Positions 13,021 through 25,379 of a DNA stretch of 64,000 nucleotides are shown one piece after another. Position 1 is the stretch's first letter, and each line of letters opens with the position of its first letter. The stretch is taken from the NCBI GenBank assembly GCA_013398015.1, contig VZRR01002787.1:1-64000 (forward strand), given 5' to 3'. Source of the DNA: Oreocharis arfaki (Eukaryota > Chordata > Aves > Passeriformes > Paramythiidae). The notes beneath the pieces were generated by a model. That model saw only the letters and a program-made list of their open reading frames with translations. It was not told the DNA's origin and did not search any database. Both the position numbers and the translations under genes were made by a program.

Positions 13021-15416
13021 TCAAGCACTCCCATTCCCATTCCCTGGACTTTTTTGCCCCAGCTTCCCTTGGGCTTTGCTCTGTGCTCTCTGTATCCATC
13101 AGTCAGTACCACCTTTATTAATGTTCCGTTCCACACCATGATCCACCTTTGCACAGGAGCTTTCCAGTCCTCTTGAGCAGGAACCTCTTTGGCCCTTGAG
13201 GCACAGAATTCCCTGCCCTTCAGGGCATCCCTCTCCCTGCTTTACTGCTCCTCACCAGGACTGCAGATGTGGTATGGATTATTTTGAGGTCTGGGCACAG
13301 GGACTCACACTACAGATAAAACTGTGCTGAAATAAGGAGCTGTCTCAGCCAAGTTACTAATAAGATTTGCTTTTGTTACCCTGACCTGGGCCAAGACTTA
13401 CAGCAGGGACATCAGCCAGGGTCTGGCAACTCCTTCCTGCAACTTTTATTTCACCCTGGCAAGCCAGACCTCCACCCTCACCTTCCCAATGCCACTGAGA
13501 CCATCGACCTGCCCTTGCCAGGACTCCTTACACAGCTGGACAAGGCCTCACTTGCACCAGAGACCTCACTCTGTGTAGGAAAACGTATGCCCATAATCCC
13601 TGGTTGGGATCCACAGTGCTGGCAGCGGGCAGTCTGCTCTCAGCCACGCTGGCTGATAGAACAGGTGTAAAAAGAGGAGAGGGATTATAAGAGCTATTAC
13701 AGCTATCAGAGAGACAAAAAAAAAATCTAGCACAGACATGGTATTCACATGGCACACGGGGAGCCATGGGAGTGAGGGTTTAGCTGGCAGCAGCCCTTTG
13801 ACAGTGCCTGTGAGAGCGAAACAGATCGTTCCAGTGTTCCCAGTTCAGCTTTGGGCTGTGGCTGCCCAGAGGAGAGCTCCTGGGCTCTGGGCACCATGCA
13901 AAGCCAGCAGGGAGCTGCCAGAAAACACTGCTGTCACTGCAGAGGAGGCACTCTTGTTGCCCATTTAAGCTGCTTGTGGATGGCTGAGACAAAAGGCTGG
14001 TTTTGCTTTTGCCTTGTAGCTCGAGCTCAAGGTTGGACACTCCCAGAGCAGTGGCTGTCCAAGGGCAAAACTCCCCGTGACTGTGCCCATATAAAGTGCC
14101 TGTGCTGGCAGGAGGCGGATGACAGTCACAGATACCACTGACATAATTTTAAGGCTGGGTGAACACACTGCAGCTGGAAAAACACTAAAAAAAAGTGGCA
14201 TTTACACACCTTGTACAGGCAACTGCACTCTAGGCAGCTCTGGTAGGGACGTTTGCTTTTCAAGTTACTCAAGATATCCCATTATACAACACCATTTTCA
14301 GTCAACTAAAGCTTTGCCAAGCATTTTGAGGTGATTTTTTCCATGCTGTATGGCTGCCTCTGACATCTTTGAGGGAAAGACCCAGCCAAATGTGCAGGGC
14401 CAATGCCTGGCAGCAAGCACAAGAGGAGAGGGCAGAAGGAACTGTTTTGCACCACGTGAAGTGCTTCTGGTGACCTTTTTGCTGATTGGCTTGAGCATAG
14501 CCTTGCTTTAGAGCAGGGGTTTAAAATTTGGCACAAGGGATCGATGTCATGTCAGGGGTTTGCCATGGGTCTTTCCATCGCCTCCCATCCTGCACCACCT
14601 CCCTGCTGCTGCCAGTCCCTGCGTTATCTGAGGTGTCTCACCTGGTACCTTCTGGTTTTACAGCCCTGCTAATGAGCCACGGGACTGCCAGAGTGGTATG
14701 AGACCGTGGGATTTCTGTCCTTTTGTGATTTGAAAAGCTGCATTCAGAAAGTTGTGTTAGAAATTATTACAGCTGCACAGTGAATTTTTGAGAGGTTTAG
14801 AAGTGCCAGGACTGAACTGACCTGTGCAAATTCAATTCACTGTCCAAAGCTGGTTTAAAAGGGATATCTGTTGCTGCTTTCTTCATCCCACACAGCTGGC
14901 CTTTCCACCTGAAGTTTCCTGTAGTTTTAGTTACGACGTGTTGATAACCCCCAACCTTTTGCTGCTTTTTTCAACATAGCTTGAACTGGAAGTTCCATGT
15001 TTGAAACCCGCTGAGATTTCACAACATGTTGTTGTGTATCCTGAAAGAAATACTCTTCCTTGCCTCTTGTGCAGCAAAGACATGGAAGAGATGTTTAGGA
15101 GAGGGCCCCACCGTTTGCCATCAGCCCATCAGTTTTTGTCTGGATACCCGAGAACCCCCAGGCTGGCACTGATGGGGCACAGCTCTGTGAATGATGGTCC
15201 CGAATCACAGGATGGTCAGTGGGTTTTCAGCCACATGGACAGACCCCATTGTAATTGTCTCTCTCTGTTGTCTGATTGTTGTCTGTGAACTGATTTTTAT
15301 AAATGTCACAGTAACAGTGCTACATGAGCAAGCAAGTGAAGTTTAAATTTCCCTGGGCATAGTGTTTCTAATATACAGCTAATAATTCCTCCACAGCAGA
15401 AGAATTGAAGGCATGA
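13021..15416. other. Intergenic, no gene seen
   Basis: No exon, RNA gene or clear repeat was recognised. Only short chance open frames are present. Confidence 0.55.
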
Positions 15417-15515
15417 ATGACCTTGTTGTAAAGGCACTTGCCTGGGCTCAGATGGCAGGAGGACAACTCCCACCTCTGCCACAGGCTGCCCATATGACCT
15501 CAGACAGGCCTCAAC
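15417..15515 (+). mobile_element. MIR-like SINE fragment (tRNA-derived head)
   Basis: The order is TTGTAAAGGCACTTGCCTGG (box A-like), then CACCTCTGCCACAGGCTG and CATATGACCTCAGACAGG. It follows the MIR consensus pattern of CTCTGCCAC, a short spacer, then TGACCTTGGGCAAG. It is diverged and truncated at the 3' side. Confidence 0.55.
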
Positions 15516-17489
15516 CCAACTCACCAGGCACATTTAGGGATGCACATCCCATTGGCATTACCTGGAGGCAAGCACCTGAGCACCCGTGGACCTGCCACAC
15601 TGAGGGTCCTCAAGAGAGCCTTTCTCATCATCTGGGCAGCTTCTGTCTCCTCTTACATGTCCAGTGCCCTGCACACCTTGCCAGGCTGGGGACTGAGGTG
15701 TGCTGCTTTGCTCTTCTCACACTGGGGGACTTCCTAAAGAAAGAGGAAGGGCCTGGAGAGAAGGACGAGTCCACAACTGCAGAATGAGATTTTCTGGAAT
15801 TGAGGACCATTACTGAATATGGTGGAAGCCCATGGGTGCAGTGAGCTGGGATGAGCTAGAATGGGGTAGAGGAGAACCCTGCTTTAACACAGGTCCTAAG
15901 GGATGGATAAGAAGTTAACAGTAAGAAACACAGAGGATCTCTGGCAGGAGGGAGTGACACAACAAGACAACTGCAACTGCATCTTTGACTCCACTGTGCT
16001 TGTTAGAAGCCCGTGCTTTCAACACTGTTCCACGATCACAGTTTCCCTTTCAGTTAGTGCGCAGCTCCATGGGTCTCAGTTACAACCTGTGGATTCCTGA
16101 GGGGTTTGTGCAGGTGAGGAGCTTAACTGTCTTAGGTGTAGCCAGTTTTGTGGGTAATACCGATGCGGTGTGAGCGGCATTCGCAGCTAATTAAAAATGC
16201 TACGCTTCAAAATAATTTTTGCTAATTACAAAATCTTTAGCAGCACTATTTTAACTACATGTTCCATGGGGGTTTGAACTCTGTTAATTTCCCACCAACT
16301 CTCTTGGCACCATTTAGCATATCAAAATGGCCATGAAATTAAAACACCTTGGCCATTTTTGCTTCTCTAGGAATTAATGCTAGCAGGAACAGGAAAAAGT
16401 TTTGCTGCAGGAAAAATGTGACTGAATTCAGGACCTTTCCCCCTTTTTTCCCCACAAAAGGACATTATGTTATAGCGCTGATTGGCCCAGAGGAGCACAG
16501 GAGCTGCTCTGGGCACAAGCTGTGATTGCTGTGCCAGGAGAAGGATGCACAGGGCCACGTTTCCTTGTTGCATAAGGCTGGACAGTGAGCTAGTGCTAAA
16601 TGACATTCTCTTGGCCTCAAAATGAGTCAGTACCTGTCAAAGTCAGTACCCTGGTGTTTTAACTCCCACTCTGGGCACTGGCCACTGAGATGCAGTGGTG
16701 TCAGACACCAAACCAGCATCAGAATGAGCACTGAACCTCAAGTGTGTCCTTCCCAGGTTCCTGTTCTGCCTCACGAACTGCACTGCTTTCCTGTGTAATA
16801 CAGAAATGTCCTTTAAAAAAGGGTGCAAAAGAGAGGGGGGGATGTGAGACTTCTCTCTGGGGCAAGGCAGAGTGCATTTGCAGCGTCCTGACATCGTCAC
16901 AGCAACCCAAACACACGAACCACATCACTGAGAATTTGCAAGAAAAGTGGCTCAGTTATTTGGCAATGAAATCTCCAAATCAGCCTCTGACAGTCACTCT
17001 GAAAAACGACATAAACATTCAACACAAGAACAATCAAAAATACATCAGATGTTATTCTTTTTTGAACTGAGAGGGAAGACTCACATCCTTCCACTGAACG
17101 CATGTCTACACAGATCAATGTCAGCTCTTATTCACTTGCTACTTCTAACTACGTGCATTTATTCCTGTTCCTTGGGTCTTAGTCAGCTAGCCACTGTCAT
17201 GGCTTTGTTCTGCATGCTCTGATGAAACTGAATTCTGGGTTTTTCTCCAGAGCACAAGGCACATCATTTTCTAGTCCTTTATCATCCATACGGCATCCTA
17301 TGAGTGGCCCTGCATGCAGCCCTCGCTGGCAGCCTCACTCTCTTCTCCGTCTTTGGAACAAGAGGGTATCCAGGAGAGTTATCACCCTGCCTGCACCACT
17401 GGATCACTCGTGGACCCTGTGCACATCATGGAACCTTTCCTTCCCTTTTCGAGCCACGGAGCTGTATCAGTCCCAGTGGGATGAGCCTG
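15516..17489. other. Intergenic with an AT-rich, homeodomain-site-bearing block
   Basis: No gene was seen. An AT-rich block at about 16180-16370 has two TAATTA motifs (16188-16193 and 16223-16228) and no repeat signature, so it is a candidate conserved non-coding element. Nothing else was recognised. Confidence 0.5.
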
Positions 17490-17646
17490 GCAGCAAGGAT
17501 TTGTTCTATGTTTGCTTTCCCCACTTGTAAACTGAGCATCATAATGCTTGCCTAGATCAAAGGGGGTACAGGAAGAATTAAATAATTAATGTATGTAAAG
17601 CACTTTGAAAGATGAAAGGTGCTATATAAGTACAAAGTATTAACTA
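17490..17646 (+). mobile_element. MIR-family SINE, 3' half
   Basis: It contains TTTGCTTTCCCCACTTGTAA, a GAATTAAATAATTAATG stretch, then TGTAAAGCACTTTGAAAGATG and GGTGCTATATAAGTACAAAG followed by TATTA. This is the 3' half of an amniote MIR-type SINE in the + orientation, followed at once by an A-rich tract (17647-17683). Confidence 0.75.
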
Positions 17647-17683
17647 CAAAAAAAAGAAAAAAAAAAGAAAAAAAAAAAGAAAG
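17647..17683 (+). repeat. A-rich simple repeat
   Basis: A-runs broken by single G residues, directly after the MIR-like SINE. It may be an expanded SINE 3' tail. Confidence 0.8.
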
Positions 17684-18404
17684 TATTTACATCTGGTTAC
17701 TGATGTAAGCCTCCAGTTTATTCTGTAAGAAATGCGTGAAATCAAAATAATTGCCACTAACAAGATAAGAGTTCGATTGTGCCAAGCCCTAACACAGCTA
17801 GTTGGGAGACTGACAGCCTTGCCTTCTCCTGTGGCTGAGTTAGGGCACCCATATGAGCAAGAAGGCTTCAAAAGCATACTCATAGTGGGGATTTGGAAGG
17901 GAAGGCCCTTCCTGCATCACTCAATCATCTCAAGCCCCATGTCAAATTGTACGATTCAAAAACTGATGCTGCAGTGCCTTACAACAAGCTGTTCCTTGCT
18001 GTTCCTCCACCTCACCACTCCAGTGGCCAGAAACCTGCCTCTGGTTCCCAGGCTAAACGCGCTCATGGCCATTTGTATCCATTTGTCCTCGTGCCAACAT
18101 TGTTTTAAGTTTAACACAGGATATTTATAGATCAATCGTGTCCTCTCTAACCTCTAATGTTGTTGGGCTGAACCAGGCAATCCCTTTCAGTTTCCTATTG
18201 TTCCATGGGGTCTGCGGCCCCCACCGAGCACCCTTAGTTACACTTGGCCCTGTTGCAGTTCATCTCTCTCTAACAGAGATGAATTAAGCTGAGTGCAGCC
18301 TCCTCACAGGGCCCACCAGTCCTTGTTCTCCATCACCAATACTCTTACGTCCACTCTGGGAAATACTTGATTCATCCTCTCTCTCATTTACCTTCTTCTA
18401 TGGC
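17684..18404. other. Intergenic, no gene seen
   Basis: No exon or repeat family was recognised between the SINE tail and the CR1 fossil. Confidence 0.5.
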
Positions 18405-18810
18405 CGTGCTATGCTGCCATTTCAAGGCAATCCTGTGACCAGCCAAGGCTCCCGAGACCTTTTATTTTCCCAGAGAAACTCTGGCCCTTCAGCCTTACGT
18501 GCCAAACCTTACATTTGGCACAATTGAATTTTGTCCTATTCTCATTGTTCCCACCCTCGAGGTCACGCAGCTCTTCCTGTTTGATAGGCTGGGGCCTCTC
18601 TGTATTGACAAGCGCTCGCACGTCTGTGTCATCAGGAAATCTCACCACGCACTCCTCCCTCCTTTGTGTGACAGAAAAATATGGACTAAAAGCAGTCCCC
18701 AGGCAGCCCTCAGACAAATCCACCAGCAACTACCTTCCAGATCTGCTTTCAGCTCATCTGGCTTTCACCTCCTTCCCTGCTGCGCCTCACCTATCTTGCA
18801 GTGATGGTTG
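18405..18810 (-). mobile_element. CR1 LINE fragment with reverse-transcriptase remnant
   Basis: The minus strand has an open frame from 18729 down to 18409. It carries the RT motif C region as RFPDDTDV (FPDD codons at 18628-18639; intact CR1 has FADD), then, about 30 residues on, TKFNCAKCKVWHV, matching the CR1 KFN.xKCKVLH segment. Upstream on the minus strand similarity continues but is weak. This is part of the CR1 ORF2 polymerase, not the usual 3' tail. Ala to Pro in the catalytic motif and truncation at both ends show it is dead. CR1 is a non-LTR retrotransposon that copies by target-primed reverse transcription. Confidence 0.75.
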
Positions 18811-21800
18811 AGGTTCTTCCGGAGGGAAAGATGGTGCGAGTCCGTAGGGCTTGCCTGACCCAACCAGTGCTTTGGAAGTGGTTGTGCTCCCTTGGGGACA
18901 TTGCAAAAGAGAGTCAGACAAGTTGCGAAGCTCTGACATTTCATAACAATGTCAAGCCAGGGAAATACAATACCCAGGGTAACTTGGGATGGGAGGGAAT
19001 ATTCTTCAACATCTGGTGGCGCACATGCAGTAATTCTGGCAGTGCAGAGAGCTCTGTGTCCTCAAGAACCCTCTTACATTCCAGCATGAGGCCATGTTGG
19101 TATTGCTGCTCAGAGGGAAACTGAGCCCAGGTGGAGGGCAGAGACCTCCAGGGCCAGGGGGCTGTTCCAGGGGAGAGGTGGGCAGAGGTCGAGAGTCCCA
19201 AATCTGTCACATAGCTCTAGCCCAGACCCCAGGCCTCTGTTTCACCTTGGATGGAGACCAAGCAGCTTTGGTCATTTGTGGAGATGATTTATAGATTATT
19301 TACATGCAATGCAGGAAGCAAAGGGATACTGATTTCTGGGAATAACCAGCTCTTTGTGAGGCAGAAGATCATGGCCCAGTATCTACTGGGCCCTGTAGAT
19401 GCTAAGACAAGCTCAGGAGGAGACTGGAAAAGATGAGCTCAAATACACTCCTGTCTTGTGTCTCCAGGGAAGATCATGGGGTCCACCTTTCAACCAGCCA
19501 AGAAGTAAAGGCAAATCTTGGCCATACCAAGGTCAGCAACCAACTTCAGTTGGGCTGAAGAAATCAGCTCCAGTGCCAACTCGGGCACTTCAGGGCTCCA
19601 AAGATGACTCTGAGAAAAGCCACCGCTTATGGTGGACCCTGGTTGGAGGAAAGTCACAACCACTTACTTTCAGAAGACTGACTTCTCCTCAGAAAATTCC
19701 AGCCAATGCCTTCCAGAGGACCCAAAAGTGTATTTCAGGCAACTGCAGTGCGTGTGAGTATATCAGGCCTTGAAGCACTGCTGGAGCAGTGAGTTACACA
19801 GCGAGACTGCCCAAGCGCCAGCGTGAGACCTTGAGCCAGCTGCGGAAACAAAGCCTCGAGTGTCCGTACGTGCCAGGAAGTGCAAGAAACGAGATACGTG
19901 TGAATATGCTCCACAAAGTTTGTCCTGGATCTTTGGAGAGAACACCTTATTAGAGCTGCTGGTAGCATTACACCCGCTCAGAAGCACTTTTTTTTCATGT
20001 GCCTCTTGAAAATAAGGCCTTTCTAATTTTATTACAAAACATCCACTTGCATGGGATAAGCTGAGCACATTTGGCACCCACTGCTGTGAAGCTCCTTTGT
20101 TTTATCCCTCTCATTAGTGAAAAGTGAGAGCAGGAGCCCTTGCCCTTCCCTCTGCTGCCCACAGTGCCTATGTCCTGGTGCAAAGCCACAGACAGATTTC
20201 CTGGAACTTCTGTATATGGTTTAAGGCAGCATCCTGAGCCCTGCATGTGCATGGGGGTGTGTGAATGAATTCCTGTGAGCACAAACATGGAACAGACTTA
20301 ATTGTTATCCTCAGCAAGAACATGGCTGAGAGGATTTGCCTCTGTTTAACCAGGTAGTGATTAACACCTGATGAGAAGATCTAACAGCCGTAATATCTCA
20401 TTAACGTATTTTGATGGATGACAACCTCTTCAAATATGCATGGAAGAGAGAGGACCGGCTTTGGAAAAGGCACAGAGCGTTTGTAAACTGGTCATCCCTG
20501 GTTTTCAGACTCCTTAATGCTGCTCAGGGAGATGCAATGGTCTCTGGGCTGGTATAAAACACTCACCAGAGTGTGGTGATGTGTAGAGCAAGCTGCAGCA
20601 CTTGGCTTTGCTTTTGGGTAGTATCACAGCTTCTCACTTCTTACTTCCCCAGCCCAATTTTGGGGGGCTATCAGTTGTAGCCCCTAAGGATCCTCTCCAG
20701 GCGTCACACAGAAATGTGATGAAATATGCCTTCCAGCCCAAAGAACCTGCTGTAAGAGTAGAAGGCAGAAACAGTCACATCATTATGGCCCACTTAAGCA
20801 CTGTTAAGTTTCATACAGGAGACCCCCACAATCTGAATCTACCATCTGGATTCAGAGAACCACAGCTGGAGGTGAGGAGCCCCAGGCACGGGGCATCTAA
20901 GGGAGCTTTAGCAAAAGCAAAGGTTTAGGAATTTAAACTGGTGTAGCACAATCATTTTGGAGACTGCAAGGCACAATTTCTTCCCAAAATGGTTTCTTTT
21001 ATATGCACAAATTTACTTCATGGTCTGAGGCAACGGAGGGAGTAAGGGGTATTGTTAAATAAGCAGCCTCCGAAGATGGAGTACCCTGACGTAAAACAAC
21101 TCTTGTTCTACTTCTTTCCACATCTGTCACCCCAAACAGCTAAACTGAAATGCTCTGTACCTTGGTCTTACCCCTAGTGATGCCAAAAGGGCACATGGAG
21201 CACATGCAAAGAATACTGTGGGATGGATGCTTCCTCTGGAGGTCACCTGGCACAACCCAGCACACACAGCAGAGCCTACAGACACACAAAACAGCGTGAA
21301 CTGGCCTCAGAACAGCCTGTCGAAAACAAGCCTCACCTCCAGATGACCCAAACTTTAAAAGTGGCCGTGGCAGAAGCCAGCCTGGATTGCATGTGTTGGA
21401 CCCATTTCTAATTGGCCTTGTCTTTTACACAAATGTGCTTTCAAGAGCTAGATGTTGTCATTATCTGCTGTCAAGGGGGACAAGGTTTTGGAAATCACAA
21501 CTTGACTGTAAACCTTTTTTCAAGGATAACCTTTCATCATTTGCTTTAATGGGGAAACCCCCCTGCCCCAGTCTGGCCCAGTCTTTGTGCTGAGCAGTGG
21601 CTACTTGGCAGTGCTCGGACCAGCTCTGCAGCCCATGGCTTGCTGTGGGGTGAGAGGATCAGGGGAACAAGAAGCAAAGGTGAGGCAGGGTCTCAGCTTC
21701 TCCTTAGCCTAGACTGGCTTGGAGAATGGTGATGCTTTGGCTGGCTGTGGCACATCTGGCTCCCTCCCAACTCCAGCTGTCGCGCTGGGGGAGGCATCTC

Positions 21801-22430
21801 CGAGGGGACCCCTGGGTCAGCAGCTTTTTGTGGAGGTGCTCCTTGGGCAAAGAGAGCCAAATGTCCCACAGTCCTTGGGGCAACGAGGAGAGCCTCGTCC
21901 AAGCCTTTGTTCCTTGCTAATTCTGCTGCTCTGGATTTGTGTGCTGCAACCCTGCCGCTGGCACTTGGCCGGGGTGCTGATGCCTGGGAGAAATATCTGT
22001 GTGAACGCGATTACGTGGGAGTGAGCGCCTGTGCATCTCTGGCAGCCCAACCGCACCAAGCCCGCTCTATTTCCAGGGCAAAAATGGCAGTGGGGCAAAA
22101 ATCTGGAGTGCCATGCAGCGCTGTGTGTCCCCAGCCCTAGGAGAAGCAGCAGGAAAGTCTGTGTCACCACAAAGCTGCAGCCCAGACCTCGCCTTTTCCA
22201 CGCCTGGCGTTGTGTGTGCTCTTTGACTTGTTGTCACCGTCACCCGGGCTGCGCTGCTTTCTGGCAAGGCGAGGAACAAGAGCAGGCAATGTTTTACAGA
22301 GAGCGGTGTCTGGCCATGGAAAAGCTGTGCAACATGACTCATTTTGTGTAAAGGACATGAAATTACAACTGCGTGCCACATGAGAGATGCTAGCTGGGCT
22401 CGAATCAAAAAACATCCTCATCCAGGAAGG
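18811..22430. other. Intergenic, no gene seen
   Basis: No exon or RNA gene was recognised. The GC-rich part at 21.7-22.3 kb gives several overlapping chance open frames on both strands. Confidence 0.5.
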
Positions 22431-22484
22431 GTATTCAAGCATGTGCTTAATTTAAGAACATACTTAATCAGGGCCTTTGGGCAT
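22431..22484. repeat. Ancient amniote palindromic repeat remnant
   Basis: TTCAAGCATGTGCTTAATTT followed by AAGAACATACTTAATCAGGG matches a widespread amniote palindromic family whose arms read AAGCACATGCTTAACTTTAA. Only one arm is left here. The family name is not assigned. Confidence 0.45.
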
Positions 22485-23474
22485 AAAAGGGTAATGATTA
22501 TTCTTGCGTTGCTGGGAAAATCCAAGTGACATCCGGAAGATGTATTAATCGAGAAAATTTAGTGTTATTTCAGTGTCCTCGTTTAATCTTTCAATTTCCA
22601 AAAATGTAATTCTTTTAATTTGTCATTGCTATGAGTTCCTTCACAGCTGTTTTACACTTGATTGTTAATGCCAAGTGGAATCAGCAAACACAATCTGGTT
22701 CAGATAATAACTATGGAAGATCAATCCTGCATCCGTCTCTTTTCTCCATCCCCATTAAACTTCCCAGCATGTAAGATATCTGTGTTTGGCTTTGAAGGGA
22801 GAGCTAGCCACAGCAAAAGAACCTCTGGTACACACTGTTCAATCATTTAAAATCAGCAACATCCCAGCCCAGAATTTTTTCAAAGTATTTGACCCCTAAT
22901 TTTCTCTCTAAATAACCATGTATTGCTGCAGAGATTGGAAATTGTGGGATTCTAAGATGGATATGCCTTAAAGTGTGCAAGGAACCAAGGAGAGGCTCCC
23001 TGTCTCAGTGTGACCAGGGCAGATGGCAACTAATGTCTTTGTTTTCCTTGGAAAAACCGAGTGGCACAGCTACTCCAGACCCAGCAGCTGCGAGAAGGCA
23101 ACTCTGCTCTACGTTGACCACATTTCATGGTTTCATACCCAAACCTTTCTGTCACTGCACAGAAGATGTCCCTGGAGCTGGCCTAGACTTCTCCTGCCCT
23201 AGGAACTCTGGGCACCAGCTGGAATTTTCCAAGGGGCTGCAGGGATCTGGGACCCAAGTGGACATCCCACCTACACCCTGTAGGAGATGTTCAGCCTGCT
23301 GCCCTTGAGCATGGCCTCGTTTTTTCAGTTACTTGCTGTACAGCAAAGATATTTAGGCACCTGTTTTACCAGAGATTCTCTGGCCAAGAGATAAGCAAGG
23401 GCTGCTATTGGCTGTAAGGTAAGTGCTTGTTAATTTTATTGACCTTGGGTTAAATCCTCTTCATCCTCCTCAGG
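22485..23474. other. Intergenic, AT-rich, no gene seen
   Basis: AT-rich sequence, notably 22.5-22.7 kb, with no repeat signature and no exon. It could hold conserved non-coding sequence. Confidence 0.45.
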
Positions 23475-23541
23475 CAATTGCTCCCACTGAAACCAATATG
23501 AATGTGGCACAAATAAAGCAGTTGGATTTTGGCCCCTTTGA
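23475..23541. repeat. Possible ancient palindromic repeat remnant
   Basis: TGCTCCCACTGAAACCAATA and, later, TTGGATTTTGGCCCC resemble the amniote repeats built on CCCATTGAAGTCAATGGG arms ending in GATTTGGCCC. Similarity is weak. Confidence 0.3.
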
Positions 23542-23729
23542 GAAGACAGCAATGGTAAATCTAGCTGCCAGCACAAATCCAGGTGCTAAACCAGGGATTT
23601 TCGTGGGGGAAAAACCACAGTAAAGATCTGTGGGATAGAACCAGGGAAATGGATGGGCATAAAGGAAAAGAAAATTTAACTTCATTTCACTCTAATAATT
23701 ATTAGAGTAGATGTTCAGCTGGGTGTCAG

Positions 23730-23870
23730 TAAAATGTGTCCTCAGCTTTGCCACTACTTCCTGGTCTGACCTTGGTGATGATCCTTGAACACTCTGTCCT
23801 TCTCAAAGCTGTGGTTAAATATAATTGTCTGTGGCTTTGAGAGGCAAGATACACCAGTGAGTGCAAGTTA
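23730..23870 (+). mobile_element. Probable MIR-like SINE fragment
   Basis: CAGCTTTGCCACTACTTCCT, then GGTCTGACCTTGGTGATG and GAACACTCTGTCC, follows the MIR order CTCTGCCACT, TGACCTTGGGCAAG, CTCTGTGCC. It is diverged. Confidence 0.45.
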
Positions 23871-24667
23871 TTGTAAGGATATTTTAAAAAGTGAATGATA
23901 GTGACAAAACATTTTGGTGGGAAACTGTGAAAACACGGTACTCTAAGCAACATGACTAGAGAAGAAGGGTTTTCTTCAATTTTTTTTTTCACCTCTTGTT
24001 TATTTTCCTTTTCCTTTTTTGAACAATGTATCTTAATCTTGCTCTATGGATGTAGCACGAGAGTTATGTGTGCAGAAAGCATCTGAAACCACTTTGTTTC
24101 TAGTTTTCTTTCATCCGTTCGGTATTATAAATAACCAAAGAGGATATTGCTTAATCCATAAAACAAAGTGACATCATAATTTATTAATACAGAAGACACA
24201 GTTCATTGCTGTTAAATGCCATAAAGAGCTGGAAATAGAGTAGTTTCTCAGAAGGCACTGCCAGTGTGTCAGAGGAAATATTTCCTCGATGCTATATCAG
24301 CATGTCCAAGATCCTCTCTAGGTACCTCACCATTTTGGCTAATCCCAGCTGAACTGCTCTGCCGCATCCAAAGGCAATTTCGGTGGGGATTTCTCCCGCC
24401 TCTGATGTCTTCTTTCCACCTGCCCCACTCCTCCCAACTCTTTGCTCCTGCTGTCTGCTTCTATGGGAAGGGGAAAAAAGCCCCAAACAGCCCCGTGGTG
24501 GGGACAGAGCAGGCTGGTCCATGTAAGGTTCTCTCGTTGGTGTCCGTGGGGCAGCAGCACGAGCCCACGTGTCCTCAGGGTGTCCCCATGCCAGCAGGGA
24601 CACGGAGCTGCACGCTTGGAGGAGCGATGCCTTCCATCAGGCTGTACACACTCGGCCCCGGGCCAGC
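23871..24667. other. Intergenic, no gene seen
   Basis: AT-rich in 23.9-24.25 kb, then mixed composition. No exon or repeat was recognised. Confidence 0.5.
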
Positions 24668-24720
24668 AAAGCATTTAAGCACCTGTTTACCCCTAAGCTT
24701 TTGAGTAATTCCTCTGGCCT
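24668..24720. repeat. Ancient amniote palindromic repeat remnant (second copy)
   Basis: AAAGCATTTAAGCACCTGTT followed by TACCCCTAAGCTTTTGAGTA is the same family as the copy at 22431 (arm AAGCACATGCTTAACTTTAA), at a different offset and more diverged. Confidence 0.45.
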
Positions 24721-25379
24721 GAGCTAAGCACAGGCCTCCCACAGCCTCCCGCTTCCCATGGTCTTCCCTTGCAGGATTTGTGCACCGTGGCCTGGCTGAA
24801 CTCAGGGCTGCTGGCACAGCCCCAGCACGGCACCACTCAGCACCCACCTCTTCTTGCTCCCCGCTCCTCACAGAGCCAGAATTCAATCTCTGCAGACCCC
24901 AGTCCTGCTGGCATCTCCATGGGTGAGCCTCTCCAGTGTCCAAGAGGCTCTGCCAGGGCTCCCAGCACTGGATTCAGCCACAGAGCAATTTTTGAGCATT
25001 TCAGGAGAAATTCCACCACTTCTGTTGTTGTGCTGTCTCTGAGCAGCAGCCTGAGCCCGCATATGGACGAAGTGCAGTGACCACGTGTCCACAACAAGAC
25101 ATCCCTCTCTCTTTTAGGTAACACAAACAATCTTCCTGGTACGGATAACTTGCAGCCTTGGAAACACTCTCAGCAGATGTTCACTCCACGCTCAACCACT
25201 GCCTGCCCAGTAGCACCAGTCCTCACTGCTGGTCCCTGTCTGCCTCGCCATAAAACATGCCTAGCTGTGCTTTTGCAACTTTTGGGAAGAGACAGGATCC
25301 CTTTTGGCTCCCCAGGACATTAACTTGTATTTTCATTTGTATTAATTTCATACATTCCATACACGCAATCAGCTCCCTC
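24721..25379. other. SSPN 5' flank, no gene seen
   Basis: No repeat or exon was recognised. CpG density rises towards 25.4 kb as the promoter region begins. Confidence 0.5.

Noticed and set aside
1..25379. BHLHE41 coding exons
   Set aside because: No bHLH (KRRDRINE-type) or Orange-domain sequence was seen in any frame.
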